A stretch of DNA of 64,000 bases from Arenimonas sp049195245 (GCF_049195245.1 NZ_JBMIRR010000027.1:620001-684000); one strand, 5' to 3'. Shown: positions 42,798 through 51,490, counted from the stretch's first letter. The notes: generated by a model from the sequence alone, not told the origin. Translations and numbers: made by a program.

Positions 42798-43256
42798 ATG
42801 CGTCCGCTTACCCTGATCCTGCTCGCCGTCCTCGTCGTCCTGATTGCGCCGCGCGTGATGGCGGTGGACGAAGTCTTCGCCACGCCGGAAGGCGCCATCC
42901 GCGGCTACGACCCGGTCGCGTACCACACCGAGGCCAAGGCCGTTCCCGGGAAGCCCGGCATCACCCTGGACTGGAACGGCGCCACCTGGCGCTTCGCCAG
43001 CGAGGCCAACCGCGACCTGTTCGCCGCCCAGCCCGAGCGCTACGCGCCCCAGTACGGCGGCTACTGCGCCTACGGCACCTCGCAGGGCTACAAGGTCTCG
43101 ACCCAGCCCGAGGCCTTCGCGATCGTGGACGGCAAGCTCTACCTGAACTACAACGTGCCCGTGCAGCGCACCTGGAACCGCGACCGTCCCGGCTACATCG
43201 CCAAGGCCGACCGCAACTGGGTGCAGCTCGAGTCCACTCCGCACACCAAGGACTGA
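42798..43256 (+). CDS. Exported YHS-domain protein
   Basis: 152 residues. Signal peptide (MRPLTLILLAVLVVLIAPRVMA), then a YHS domain: IRGYDPVAYHTEAKAVPG, ATWRFASEANRDLFAAQPERYAPQYGGYCAYG. YHS domains bind metals and occur with copper and iron handling proteins; Tyr/His in PVAYH and Cys in GGYCAYG are the likely ligands. AAGGAG precedes the start. Periplasmic. Confidence 0.9.
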   Translation: MRPLTLILLAVLVVLIAPRVMAVDEVFATPEGAIRGYDPVAYHTEAKAVPGKPGITLDWNGATWRFASEANRDLFAAQPERYAPQYGGYCAYGTSQGYKVSTQPEAFAIVDGKLYLNYNVPVQRTWNRDRPGYIAKADRNWVQLESTPHTKD

Positions 43257-43299
43257 AGCCTGCCGGGCCGGGGCATGGACGCGGGCGCCGCGGATTCGT

Positions 43300-43305
43300 T
43301 AGCCT
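43300..43305 (+). promoter_or_regulatory. -10-like box just before the 2OG-oxygenase-like gene
   Basis: TAGCCT ends eight bases before ATG 43314, with no ribosome site between. A second possible leaderless start, like 23054. Confidence 0.35.
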
Positions 43306-43313
43306 GCCCAGCC

Positions 43314-43940
43314 ATGCCCGTCACCTCGCTGATCGTCGATGACTTCCTGGACAACGCCACCGCGCTGCGCGCGGCGGCGCTGGGCCTGACCTACCCGCCG
43401 GTTTCCGGAATGTTCCCGGGGCGCAATTCGCAGGAGCGCCTGAACCTGGAAGGGCTGGAGCAGGAGGTCTCGCGCCTGGTCGGCGAACCCCTGGTGCCCA
43501 TGCCGCCGCCGCAGGCGCACGGCAAGTTCCGCATCGCCACCGCCGGCGAGGTGGGGCGGGCCAAGGTGCACGTGGACACCGCGCACTGGTCCGGCATCCT
43601 TTACCTGAGCCGGCCCGAAGACTGCCGCGGCGGCACCGAGTTCTTCCGGCACCGGCCCACCGACACCGAGCGCGCACCGATCAACGATGACGAAGCGCGC
43701 GCCAAGGGCTATGCCTCGGCCAAGCAGATGATCGCCGACATCCTGGAGCGCGACACCAGCGACGATTCGAAGTGGGAAATGACCATGCGCATCCCGATGC
43801 GCTTCAACCGCCTGGTGCTGCTGCGGCCCTGGCTGTGGCACACCGCCGGCGAGGCCTTCGGCGATTCGCTGGAGAACGGCCGGCTGGTGTACCTGATGTT
43901 CTTCGCGTCCGGGCGCCAGCTGCCTTCGTTCAACGCCTGA
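43314..43940 (+). CDS. 2-oxoglutarate/Fe(II) oxygenase-like protein (DUF6445 type)
   Basis: 208 residues. KVHVDTAHWSGILYLSRPEDCRGGTEFF supplies the HxD metal pair and the double-stranded helix core; the second His lies in RPWLWHTAGEAFG. This is the DUF6445 sub-family of jelly-roll oxygenases, often seen near carbohydrate-use or tryptophan halogenase genes. The Arg that binds 2-oxoglutarate is not certain. The frame also allows a start at 43275. Confidence 0.78.
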   Translation: MPVTSLIVDDFLDNATALRAAALGLTYPPVSGMFPGRNSQERLNLEGLEQEVSRLVGEPLVPMPPPQAHGKFRIATAGEVGRAKVHVDTAHWSGILYLSRPEDCRGGTEFFRHRPTDTERAPINDDEARAKGYASAKQMIADILERDTSDDSKWEMTMRIPMRFNRLVLLRPWLWHTAGEAFGDSLENGRLVYLMFFASGRQLPSFNA

Positions 43941-43952
43941 TCGGCGCGCGCT

Positions 43953-45173
43953 TCAGAACTTGTAGCGCAGGAAGAGTTCGGATTCGACCTCGTCGCCGCG
44001 GCTGAGCGTGGCGGCGCTGTGCGAGTAGCGCCAGCGGAAGCCGAAGCCCAGGTGCCGGCTCAGCGCATAGGCAAGCTCTGCTTCGGATTCAGCGCCGGTG
44101 TCGCCATCGCCCCAGCGGTAGTAGCGCAGGCTCGCACTGGCGTCCCAGCGCGGCGTGATCTTCCATTCGCCCGCGAGGTAGGCCGAAGGCACCCCCACGC
44201 CGATATCGATGCCGGTCCCGATCAGGTCCACGGTGAATTCGTTCCAGAGCACCGCGGCGCGCAGCGAGCCGTGCCGGTTCCAGCGCCACTGATAACCGCC
44301 GCCGGCCGAACCCTGAAGCAGCAGGTAGTCGAAATTCTGGCCGAGCAGGCGCACGCGGTCGCGCTCGGCGCGACCTTCCACCAGGGTGAACCAGCGGTTG
44401 TCGAAGTCGTGGATCCAGCCCAGGCGGCCGAAGTACTCGCGACGCCAGGACTGTTGGCCGATGCGCGCGAACTCGCCGTGCAGCTCGAGACGGATGTCGT
44501 CGGCGCCGCGCTGCCAGGTCCCGTCAAAACGCAGCTTGGCCTTGTCGTCGCGGGAATCGCCGGTGCTGTCACGGGTCAGCGTGGCGTCCACGTGCAGCTG
44601 GTCCGGGCGCCAGCGGGTCCAGGGCGATGGCGCAGTCTCCATCCTTGCTTGCGGACCGGGGCTGGCGTCGCCCACCTGCAGCGCAAGCGCAGTGTCCTTG
44701 CCGGTTTGGTGGGCCGTCACCGCCATTTCCTCGCCGCAGGCCAGCAGGGAAAACCTCATCGTTGCGCCGTCGGCACGGGGCGCGCGGGACGAGAACTGGA
44801 TGGGCCCGCCCTGGGCGCGACACGCGGCCAGCGCGGGTTCGGCGCCTTGCTCCAGGCGTGCGCCCAGCGAACGCAGGGCCTGCAGCAGGGAGGAAAGTTC
44901 CGCCGCGTCCACCTCTTGCCCGGGTAACCCGGCACAGTCCTGGCCCGACAGGCGCGCCGCGACCCGATAGCGCGGATGAGGCATCGCCACCAGGTCCACC
45001 CGGCCGTCGGCGTCCGTGGCGATCAGGGCCTGCACGCAGGCATGCGGCTCCTCGACGGTGGGCGTGGCGGCCGCCGCGGCGTCGGTCGCCAGGACGGAGA
45101 GCATTCCGCCAAGGAGCACCGGCAGCGCCGGCAGGAGAAGTCGCGCGTAGGCAGGGCGGGCAGGGCGAGTCAT
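43953..45173 (-). CDS. Outer-membrane beta-barrel protein, DUF481-like
   Basis: 406 residues. Signal peptide to about residue 36, a periplasmic N-terminal part with four Cys (ACVQAL, GQDCAGL, LAACRAQ, LLACGEE) that could form two disulphides, then a barrel from about 190 on: KLRFDGTWQRGADDIRLELHGEF, RWFTLVEGRAERDRVRLL, GSLRAAVLWNEFTVDL, and the final strand ELFLRYKF ending in Phe. The barrel part resembles YdiY/DUF481. The N-terminal domain is unusual for that family. Confidence 0.75.
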   Translation of the reverse strand: MTRPARPAYARLLLPALPVLLGGMLSVLATDAAAAATPTVEEPHACVQALIATDADGRVDLVAMPHPRYRVAARLSGQDCAGLPGQEVDAAELSSLLQALRSLGARLEQGAEPALAACRAQGGPIQFSSRAPRADGATMRFSLLACGEEMAVTAHQTGKDTALALQVGDASPGPQARMETAPSPWTRWRPDQLHVDATLTRDSTGDSRDDKAKLRFDGTWQRGADDIRLELHGEFARIGQQSWRREYFGRLGWIHDFDNRWFTLVEGRAERDRVRLLGQNFDYLLLQGSAGGGYQWRWNRHGSLRAAVLWNEFTVDLIGTGIDIGVGVPSAYLAGEWKITPRWDASASLRYYRWGDGDTGAESEAELAYALSRHLGFGFRWRYSHSAATLSRGDEVESELFLRYKF

Positions 45174-45245
45174 GGGCCCATCCTAGGCAACTGCCGGCGC
45201 TGCGCCCAGCCCCGCCCGGACGTGGTGCCGGGCCCGCGGAATGCG

Positions 45246-45251
45246 CACAAT
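45246..45251 (+). promoter_or_regulatory. Candidate -10 before the SGNH esterase gene
   Basis: CACAAT followed by CGCCGG, 29 bases before ATG 45281. Confidence 0.38.
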
Positions 45252-45280
45252 CGCCGGACACCGACAGGGGATCCGCCGAC

Positions 45281-46042
45281 ATGCTGCTCGCCGCGTTGCT
45301 CACGTTGATGGTCGCAAACCCGGTCGCCCCGCCGCCGGCCGCGCAGGCGGGGCCTGCGGCCATCACGGTGCACCTTGCGGGCGATTCCACCCTGGCCCCG
45401 AAGCTGGAGACCAAGCGGCCCGAAAGTGGATGGGGCGAGTACCTCCAACAGCAGTTCGCCCCGGGCACGGTGGTGGTGGACAACCGTGCCCGCAACGGCC
45501 GCAGCACCCGCACCTTCATCGAGCTGGGCGAATGGCAGGCGCTGCTGGACAGCGTGCGGCCGGGCGATGTGGTGCTGATCCAGTTCGGCCACAACGACCA
45601 GTCGCAGAACAAGCCCGACCGCTACACGCCGCTGTCCGACTACCGCGCCAACCTGGCTCGCTTCGTGGCCGATGTGCGTGCGCGCGGGGCCCAGCCGCTG
45701 TTGCTGACGTCGGTGGCAAGGCGCGAGTTCGACCAGGCAGGCCGCGTGCGGGACAGCCACGGTGCCTACCCCGACGCGGTGCGCGCCCTGGCGGCGGCGC
45801 AGCAGGTGCCCTTGATCGACATGCAGCGCCGGACCGAAGCGCTGCTGGAATCCGCGGGCGAGCAGGCCTCGCGCGCCTTCTTCCTGTGGCTGGCGCCCGG
45901 CGAGCACGTCAACTATCCCGCCGGGGTACAGGACAACACGCATTTTTCGCCCGAGGGCGCGCGCCGCGTGGCCGAGGATTTCGCCGCGGCGCTGCGCACC
46001 AGCGGCTTGCCCCTGGCGGCTCGCCTTCGCCCGGAGGACTGA
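45281..46042 (+). CDS. Rhamnogalacturonan acetylesterase-like SGNH hydrolase (CE12)
   Basis: 253 residues with an N-terminal hydrophobic export segment. Catalytic blocks: AGDSTLA (Ser), NRARNGRSTRTF (Gly), IQFGHNDQ (Asn) and DNTHFSPEGA (Asp/His). Matches carbohydrate esterase family 12, which removes acetyl groups from pectic rhamnogalacturonan or from xylan. No other pectin-use genes are in the window, so the physiological polymer is open. Confidence 0.9.
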   Translation: MLLAALLTLMVANPVAPPPAAQAGPAAITVHLAGDSTLAPKLETKRPESGWGEYLQQQFAPGTVVVDNRARNGRSTRTFIELGEWQALLDSVRPGDVVLIQFGHNDQSQNKPDRYTPLSDYRANLARFVADVRARGAQPLLLTSVARREFDQAGRVRDSHGAYPDAVRALAAAQQVPLIDMQRRTEALLESAGEQASRAFFLWLAPGEHVNYPAGVQDNTHFSPEGARRVAEDFAAALRTSGLPLAARLRPED

Positions 46043-46135
46043 GGTGCGGTGTCGCGCTGGGTGCGCATGCCCTTGGAAAGCGCGCCGTCGACCCCCATCC
46101 TGAGCGGCAGGGACGAGTTATTTCAGGAGCAGACC

Positions 46136-46402
46136 ATGGCCACCGGGTGGGCCGGCGACGGCGCAGTGCAGGACCAGATCGACGCCACGGTGGCCGATGC
46201 CATCAAGCGTGCGCGGAGCCAGCTGCCGAAGGGCAAGAGCCTCAAGCGCTGCGAGGAATGCGACGCCCCGATTCCCGAAGCGCGCCGCAAGGCCTTGCCC
46301 GGCGTGCGCCTGTGCGTGCCCTGCCAGGAAGCGCGCGATGCCGGCGAGTCGGCGTCCAGCGGCTACAACCGGCGCGGCAGCAAGGACAGCCAGCTGCGCT
46401 GA
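46136..46402 (+). CDS. DksA/TraR-family C4 zinc-finger protein
   Basis: 88 residues, much shorter than DksA (about 150). Zinc finger CEECDAPIPEARRKALPGVRLCVPCQ at about 39-64 with all four Cys, preceded by a helix. It lacks the full DksA coiled coil and its Asp tip, so it belongs to the short TraR/YbiI-like group that can still bind RNA polymerase. AGGAG sets the start at ATG 46136. Confidence 0.9.
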   Translation: MATGWAGDGAVQDQIDATVADAIKRARSQLPKGKSLKRCEECDAPIPEARRKALPGVRLCVPCQEARDAGESASSGYNRRGSKDSQLR

Positions 46403-46411
46403 GCGCGCGCC

Positions 46412-47506
46412 TCACTTGCCTTCGGGCAGCGGTTCGCGTCCGACGATGCGGTTGCGACCGCCATGCTTGGCCCGATAGAGCGCGCGATCAGCGGCCTCCA
46501 GCCACTCGCGCAGCGCCAGCCCGGGCGAGGGCGGCTCGGCCAGTCCCAGGCTGATCGAGCAGCGCAGGCCCGGGACACGATCGAAGGCCAGTTGTTCCAC
46601 CGCGGCGCGCAGTTGCTCGCCCTGGCGTTCGGCTTCGGCGGCATCCAACGGCAGCACGGCCGCGAACTCGTCGCCGCCCAGCCGGCCCACTGCCGCCTCG
46701 GGATGCAGATGCCGTGACATCAATCCGGCGATGGCCAGCAGCACGTCGTCGCCGACGCCGTGGCCGTGGCGGTCGTTGATGGCCTTGAAGCGGTCCACGT
46801 CCACCAGCAGCAGGGTGGCGGTGCCCTGGCCCTGGTGATGCCGCTGCAGAAGTTCGTCGGCCTGGGCCTGCCAGTGACCGCGGCTGTCCAGCCCGGTCAG
46901 CATGTCGCGCCGGCTCAGCTCGGCCAGCTGCAGGTTCTGGCGCTGCACCTTGCGCACCAGCAGGTAGCTGCTCTGGCTCACCGCCAGGGTGTGCACCATC
47001 ATGATCGGCAGGCAGGCCAGCACCACTGCGTGGCTGGAGGGCAGGTCCACCTGGAATCCGGTGAGCAGGCCACCGACGAGGATGGCGGCAGCCACGCCCG
47101 GCAGCGACCACAGCCACAGGTTGCGGATGCCGGAGTTGATCTTGTCGGCCGTGACCACGGTCAGCAGCACCGCCGAGGGAAGCAGGTTGAAGTGCAGCAT
47201 CGGTAGCCAGCTGCCGGCCAGCACGGAGTCGAACATGAAGTTGCGGCGCTCGGCCCGGAACGGGTCGCGGCTGCGGCGCGCCAGCAGGTAGGCCAGGTGC
47301 GGCCAGACTACGCAGCCAAACAACATCCAGGCCCACGACGGCCACCCGGCATCGATCTCGCGCATTACCACCACCTGCGGCAGCGCGGCCAAGCCCATGC
47401 CCAGCACTCGGAAGCCGTAGGTGCGCGAAGGCAGCGACTGCAGCCGCGTCATGGCGGTGTCGTCTTGCAGGGGCTTGTCCGGGCGGGCCTCGGGCGGGGA
47501 CGGCAT
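46412..47506 (-). CDS. MASE2-domain diguanylate cyclase (AdrA/DgcC-like)
   Basis: 364 residues. MASE2 membrane sensor (about 25-190) with PSRTYGFRVLGMGLAALP, VWPHLAYLLARRSRDPFRAE and NFMFDSVLAGSWLPMLHFN; then GGDEF domain with RLGGDEFAAVLP, catalytically complete. The RxxD feedback site is absent (Ala at the Asp position). Makes c-di-GMP at the inner membrane. Start is uncertain: GTG 47524, ATG 47506 or ATG 47452; none has a good ribosome site. Confidence 0.92.
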   Translation of the reverse strand: MPSPPEARPDKPLQDDTAMTRLQSLPSRTYGFRVLGMGLAALPQVVVMREIDAGWPSWAWMLFGCVVWPHLAYLLARRSRDPFRAERRNFMFDSVLAGSWLPMLHFNLLPSAVLLTVVTADKINSGIRNLWLWSLPGVAAAILVGGLLTGFQVDLPSSHAVVLACLPIMMVHTLAVSQSSYLLVRKVQRQNLQLAELSRRDMLTGLDSRGHWQAQADELLQRHHQGQGTATLLLVDVDRFKAINDRHGHGVGDDVLLAIAGLMSRHLHPEAAVGRLGGDEFAAVLPLDAAEAERQGEQLRAAVEQLAFDRVPGLRCSISLGLAEPPSPGLALREWLEAADRALYRAKHGGRNRIVGREPLPEGK

Positions 47507-47611
47507 GGTGCGGTGTGGCTCCACGGGAGAGTCCGAGGATAGCCCAACGGCAGCGGTGTGTTGCCCCGTGCCCCGCCGCGCCCCCGGGGGCGCGCGGCGG
47601 GAGGGCCAGGC

Positions 47612-48346
47612 TCAGGGGATCTTGCGGTTGATGTTGCGCTGCCAGTTCGCCCGCGGGACCTGGGACTGCTTGGGGCCCCCCAGTTCACGCACCAGCGGCA
47701 CGTGGGCCTTGCTGGAAATTTCGTGGATCGGACCGGTGGCCGACGGCACCTGCGGGGCCAGGTCGATGGACTCGACGGACTCCGGCTCGGGACGCGTCGG
47801 CTCCTTGCGCTCCGCCGGCTCCTTGCCGCGCGGATCGGTGGCCGGCGCCTTCTTCGGGACCGGACGGGGAGAGGGTGATTTGGGCGCCGGGGTGGCGGCC
47901 TGGGTCGTCGTCGCTTTTTTCGTGGTGGCGGTGCTGGCTCCGGCCGTCTTGCCGGTGGCCTTCTTCGGGGCCGCATTCCGGAGGGTGGTCTTCTTCGCTG
48001 CTGGCTTCTTGGCGGTGGCTTTTTTCGCCACTGCCTTTTTCGTCGCCGCCTTGCGGGTCGCGGCCGTCGTCGGCGCCGCCTTCCTGGCGGTGGTCTTCTT
48101 CTTTTTTGCGGTGGCCGTCTTGGCCACGGCCTTCTTCGACGACACCTTCTTTGCGGCGACCTTCTTCGGTGCGACCTTCTTCGGCGCGACCTTCTTCGGC
48201 GCGACCTTCTTCTTCGCAGCCTTCGTGGCAGGAGCCTTCTTCGCGGCGGCCTTCCGTGTGGTGGCCTTCTTGACGGTGGCCTTCTTCGGGGCGGACTTCT
48301 TCGCGGGAGCCTTCTTCGTGCTGCGGGAACGGGCGGTAGCCATCAT
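47612..48346 (-). CDS. Histone H1-like lysine/alanine-rich protein
   Basis: 244 residues. The first about 150 are repeats of the PAKK/AAKKA/APKKV type (KKVAPKKVAPKKVAPKKVAA), the signature of bacterial histone H1-like nucleoid proteins; the rest is Pro/Glu-rich and ends QSQVPRANWQRNINRKIP. It should bind DNA without sequence preference. AAAGG precedes two adjacent ATGs (48346 and 48343). A 15-base tandem repeat within the gene suggests the number of units varies between strains. Confidence 0.87.
   Translation of the reverse strand: MMATARSRSTKKAPAKKSAPKKATVKKATTRKAAAKKAPATKAAKKKVAPKKVAPKKVAPKKVAAKKVSSKKAVAKTATAKKKKTTARKAAPTTAATRKAATKKAVAKKATAKKPAAKKTTLRNAAPKKATGKTAGASTATTKKATTTQAATPAPKSPSPRPVPKKAPATDPRGKEPAERKEPTRPEPESVESIDLAPQVPSATGPIHEISSKAHVPLVRELGGPKQSQVPRANWQRNINRKIP
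48156..48212. repeat. 15-base tandem repeat, about 3.8 copies
   Basis: Unit GCGACCTTCTTCGGY at 48156, 48171, 48186 and, partly, 48201. It encodes PKKVA/KKVAP units of the H1-like protein. Likely prone to slippage in steps of five residues. Confidence 0.85.
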
Positions 48347-48570
48347 CGTTACCTTTGCGGGCGGAGGTGACTTCGAGTCTAGCCAAGGCTTGGCCTCGCT
48401 GCGCGTTGGTCACGCACTGCGTTTTGTTTCCAGACAGGCCTGCGCACTGCGCGGTTCTCGCGCCGTGATCGTGCACTGTGCGTGATGTGCGCAGATGCGC
48501 GATGCTGCGCGGGGATGGAGTTCGGCCCGCGCGTCCCCATGTTGGAAGCCATGACCCAGAAGGCGCTCCG

Positions 48571-49566
48571 ATGATCCCCTTGTCCGTGCTCGACCTCGCA
48601 CCCGTCACCGTGGGCAGCACGCCCGCGCAGACCTTCGCCAACACCCTGGACCTGGCGCGCGCTGCCGAAGGGCTGGGCTACCGCCGCTACTGGCTGGCCG
48701 AACACCACAACATGCCCGGTATCGCCAGCGCGGCCACTGCGGTGCTGATCGGGCATGTCGCCGGCGGCACCAAGACGATCCGGGTCGGCGCCGGCGGCGT
48801 GATGCTGCCCAACCATGCGCCGCTGCAGGTGGCCGAACAGTTCGGCACGCTGGCTTCGCTGTACCCGGACCGCATCGACCTGGGCCTGGGCCGGGCGCCT
48901 GGCACCGACCAGGCGGCGGCACGCGCCCTGCGCCGCTATTACCAGAACGCCGAAGAATTCCCGGCCGACGTGGTCGAGCTGCTGCGTTACTTCGAGCCGG
49001 CCGAGCCGGGTCAGGCGGTGCAGGCCGTGCCTGGCGCGGGCGTGGCCGTGGAGGCCTGGATCCTGGGCTCAAGCCTGTTCGGTGCGCGGCTGGCCGCCGC
49101 GCTCGGATTGCCCTATGCCTTCGCCTCGCACTTCGCGCCCGACCAGCTCGACGCGGCGGTGCGCGCCTATCGCGACGGCTTCCGGCCGTCGGCACGGCTG
49201 GACCGTCCGCACGTGATGCTGGCCTTGAACGTCGTGGCGGCGGACAGCGACGAAGAGGCCGGGCGACTGTTCACGACCCAGCAGCAGGCCTTTGCCAACC
49301 TGCGCCGTGGCCGCCCGGGCCTGGTGCCCCCGCCCCTGGCCTCGGCCGCCGCGATCAACGACTACTGCTCGCCGTCAGAGAAGGCCGGGGTGGACCAGGC
49401 CCTGGCCTGCGCCGTGGTCGGTTCGCCCGACACCGTGCGCCGGGGCGTGCAGGACTTCATCGCCCGGCACCGTCCCGACGAGTTGATGTTCACCGCGAAC
49501 ATCTTCGACCACGCCGCGCGCGTACGTTCGTTCGAATTGGCCTGGCAGGCCTGCGCCGCCGCCTAG
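48571..49566 (+). CDS. LLM-class flavin-dependent oxidoreductase (YhbW-like)
   Basis: 331 residues of luciferase-like TIM-barrel type: MIPLSVLDLAPVTVGSTPAQ, YWLAEHHNMPGIASAATAVL, VGAGGVMLPNHAPLQVAEQFGTLASLYPDRIDLGLGRAPG and FTANIFDHAARVRSFELA. It uses FMNH2 or F420 to oxidise an unknown substrate; the short monooxygenase branch resembles E. coli YhbW. Its stop overlaps the stop of the convergent TetR gene by three bases. Confidence 0.9.
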   Translation: MIPLSVLDLAPVTVGSTPAQTFANTLDLARAAEGLGYRRYWLAEHHNMPGIASAATAVLIGHVAGGTKTIRVGAGGVMLPNHAPLQVAEQFGTLASLYPDRIDLGLGRAPGTDQAAARALRRYYQNAEEFPADVVELLRYFEPAEPGQAVQAVPGAGVAVEAWILGSSLFGARLAAALGLPYAFASHFAPDQLDAAVRAYRDGFRPSARLDRPHVMLALNVVAADSDEEAGRLFTTQQQAFANLRRGRPGLVPPPLASAAAINDYCSPSEKAGVDQALACAVVGSPDTVRRGVQDFIARHRPDELMFTANIFDHAARVRSFELAWQACAAA

Positions 49567-50225
49567 CCGCGCTCGCGCCACCGCGCCGCACCCAGGAACA
49601 CGATGCGCAGCTGGCGCACGAAGTTGTCCACCAGCTCGGCCTCGCGCTGGGGCTGGTTCGGCGGCAGGTCCAGGATGTCGGAGGCCGCGTTGAGCATGGT
49701 GGTCACCACCAGCCCGCAGATCATCTGCAGGCTGGCGCTGGACAGGTCGGGCAGGGTGCCCAGGGCGCGCAGGTCCTGCGCCATTTCCGAGGCGAAGTGG
49801 CTTTCCTCGCGCCGGATTGCCTCGCGGATGGTGCGGGAGCCGCCGCTGCGCTCGCCGGCGATGAAGCGGAACACCAGCCGCCGGTCCTCGACGAAGCGTT
49901 TGTAGATCAGCACCGAGCCGCGGAGCATGTCGGTGGGCGGGATGCCGTCGCGGCGCGCTTCGCGCAGCAGTCGGCGCAGGGTCACGCCGCCCATTTCCAC
50001 CAGGGCCAGGCCCAGCTCGTCCAGGTCGCGGAAGTGGCGATAGAAGGCCGCCGGCACCACGCCCGCCTCGCGGGTCACCTCGCGCAGGCCCAGGGCCGAG
50101 AAGCTGCGGCCCTGGCCGATCAGCGACAGCGCCGCATCGACCAGGCGCAGGCGCGTGCGCTCCTTCTGCTCGATGCGGGTGACCGGGGCGTCCGGTTCGG
50201 GACGGGTCGTGGAGCGGGGCGACAC
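49563..50225 (-). CDS. TetR-family repressor of fatty acid desaturation (DesT/FabR-like)
   Basis: 220 residues. N-terminal helix-turn-helix: RTRLRLVDAALSLIGQGRSFSALGLREVTREAGVVPAAFYRHFRDLDEL (about 20-68), with the VPAAFYRHF recognition helix typical of the FabR/DesT group. The ligand domain is all helical. Such regulators sense the acyl-CoA unsaturation ratio and repress a desaturase operon, which is precisely what lies divergently upstream. Start GTG 50225, or TTG 50228, both after AGGAG. The palindrome at 50326-50341 is the probable operator. Confidence 0.85.
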   Translation of the reverse strand: MSPRSTTRPEPDAPVTRIEQKERTRLRLVDAALSLIGQGRSFSALGLREVTREAGVVPAAFYRHFRDLDELGLALVEMGGVTLRRLLREARRDGIPPTDMLRGSVLIYKRFVEDRRLVFRFIAGERSGGSRTIREAIRREESHFASEMAQDLRALGTLPDLSSASLQMICGLVVTTMLNAASDILDLPPNQPQREAELVDNFVRQLRIVFLGAARWRERG

Positions 50226-50304
50226 CAAGCGATGCTCCTGCGGCCTGGGGCCGGGCGAGGGTGAACGGGAGTATAGGCCGCGGACCGGCGGCGCCGGATT
50301 GGAG

Positions 50305-50341
50305 TTGATACTCGGCCCGATTCCGGTAAACATATGTTCAC
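50305..50341 (+). promoter_or_regulatory. Desaturase operon promoter with overlapping palindromic operator
   Basis: TTGATA (50305-50310) is a good -35; 16 bases on is TAAACA (50327-50332). The near-perfect 16-base palindrome GTAAACATATGTTCAC (50326-50341, one mismatched pair) covers this -10, so a bound repressor would block polymerase. It matches the size and symmetry expected for FabR/DesT-type operators. Confidence 0.65.
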
Positions 50342-50366
50342 GCAAATGCCGGACGCTTGCCAGACC

Positions 50367-51458
50367 ATGCTCACTCCATCGACTCCACGCCGGGTATCGG
50401 TTGTTCGCCGGGTGCTGCGCAGCCCGCTGCTGGCGCCCTTCAACCACGCGCCGGCCTGGGATCGGCTGGCGTCGCTGGTGAACCCGGTCTGGTCGCTGGA
50501 GGAACCGCGCGGCCGGGTCGTCCGGGTCGTGGACGAGGCTCCGCAGGTGCGCAGCCTGTGGCTGCGTCCCAACGGCCGGTTCCGCGGCTTTGCGCCGGGA
50601 CAGCACGTGATGCTGGGCCTGGAGATCGCGGGCGTGCGGCAATCGCGCTGCTTCAGTTTCTCGACCGCGCCGCGCCGCGACGGGCTGCTCCGGCTGACCA
50701 TCAAGAGCTCGCCGGACGGGCGTTTTTCCCCGCACGCCCATGGCCTGCTGCCGGGCGCCGTGGTGCGCCTGGGCCAGGCCATGGGCGGCTTCGCGCCCCG
50801 CGCTGCGGACGCGCCGCTGCTGATGCTGGCTGCGGGCAGCGGCATTACGCCGATGATGTCGCTGCTGCACGGCTTGGCTGCTGCCCGGTCATGCCGCGAC
50901 ATGGTGCTGCTGCAGGTGGCCCGCACGGCGGACGAGAGCCTGTTCAGCGCCGAACTGCAGGAACTGGGCCGACGGCTGCCGGGTCTGCGCGTGCTGCGCC
51001 ACGTCACCGCCGATGCCGGGCGGCCCGATGCCGGGCACGTGGCCCGGCTTGTTCCCGACTGGCGCGACCGCGAGGCGCTGCTGTGCGGTCCCGAGGGTTA
51101 CATGGCCCTGGTCGGATCGATCTACGCCGAGGCGGGCTTGCGGCATCAACTGCAGCAGGAAAGTTTCGGCAGGCGCGCCACGCCGCCCGATCCCGCGGCT
51201 GCGCGGCATGCGATCCACCGCGCCTCCGGCGCCGCCAGCTTCATCGCCCAGTCCGGACAGACGCTGCTGGAGGCCGCCGAGGCCGCCGGGCTGAGCCCGC
51301 CCTCCGGCTGCCGACGTGGCATCTGCCGCAGCTGCAGCTGCCTCAAGCGCAGCGGCACCGTGCTCAACCAGCTCACCGGCATGGCCTCCGGGCCCGGCGA
51401 GGAACTGATCCAGCTGTGCATCTCCACGCCGCAAAGCGCGCTGGAGCTGGCGCTGTGA
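50367..51458 (+). CDS. Ferredoxin reductase partner of the desaturase (DesC-like)
   Basis: 363 residues from ATG 50367. FAD domain with RQSRCFSFSTAP, NAD domain with MLAAGSGITPMMSLL and LLCGPEGYM, and a C-terminal plant-type [2Fe-2S] domain with GCRRGICRSCSCLKR and LIQLCIS giving four Cys ligands. It passes electrons from NAD(P)H to the membrane desaturase downstream. ATG 50334 lies inside the operator palindrome and ATG 50346 is close to the expected transcription start, so 50367 is preferred, though it lacks a clear ribosome site. Confidence 0.87.
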   Translation: MLTPSTPRRVSVVRRVLRSPLLAPFNHAPAWDRLASLVNPVWSLEEPRGRVVRVVDEAPQVRSLWLRPNGRFRGFAPGQHVMLGLEIAGVRQSRCFSFSTAPRRDGLLRLTIKSSPDGRFSPHAHGLLPGAVVRLGQAMGGFAPRAADAPLLMLAAGSGITPMMSLLHGLAAARSCRDMVLLQVARTADESLFSAELQELGRRLPGLRVLRHVTADAGRPDAGHVARLVPDWRDREALLCGPEGYMALVGSIYAEAGLRHQLQQESFGRRATPPDPAAARHAIHRASGAASFIAQSGQTLLEAAEAAGLSPPSGCRRGICRSCSCLKRSGTVLNQLTGMASGPGEELIQLCISTPQSALELAL

Positions 51459-51490
51459 ACCCACCCACCGCAATGCAGGGAAAACCCGCC

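Noticed and set aside
47612..48346. Lysine/alanine repeats considered as a mobile or phage-like repeat region
   Set aside because: The repeats stay in frame and encode a standard H1-like protein; no flanking terminal repeats exist.
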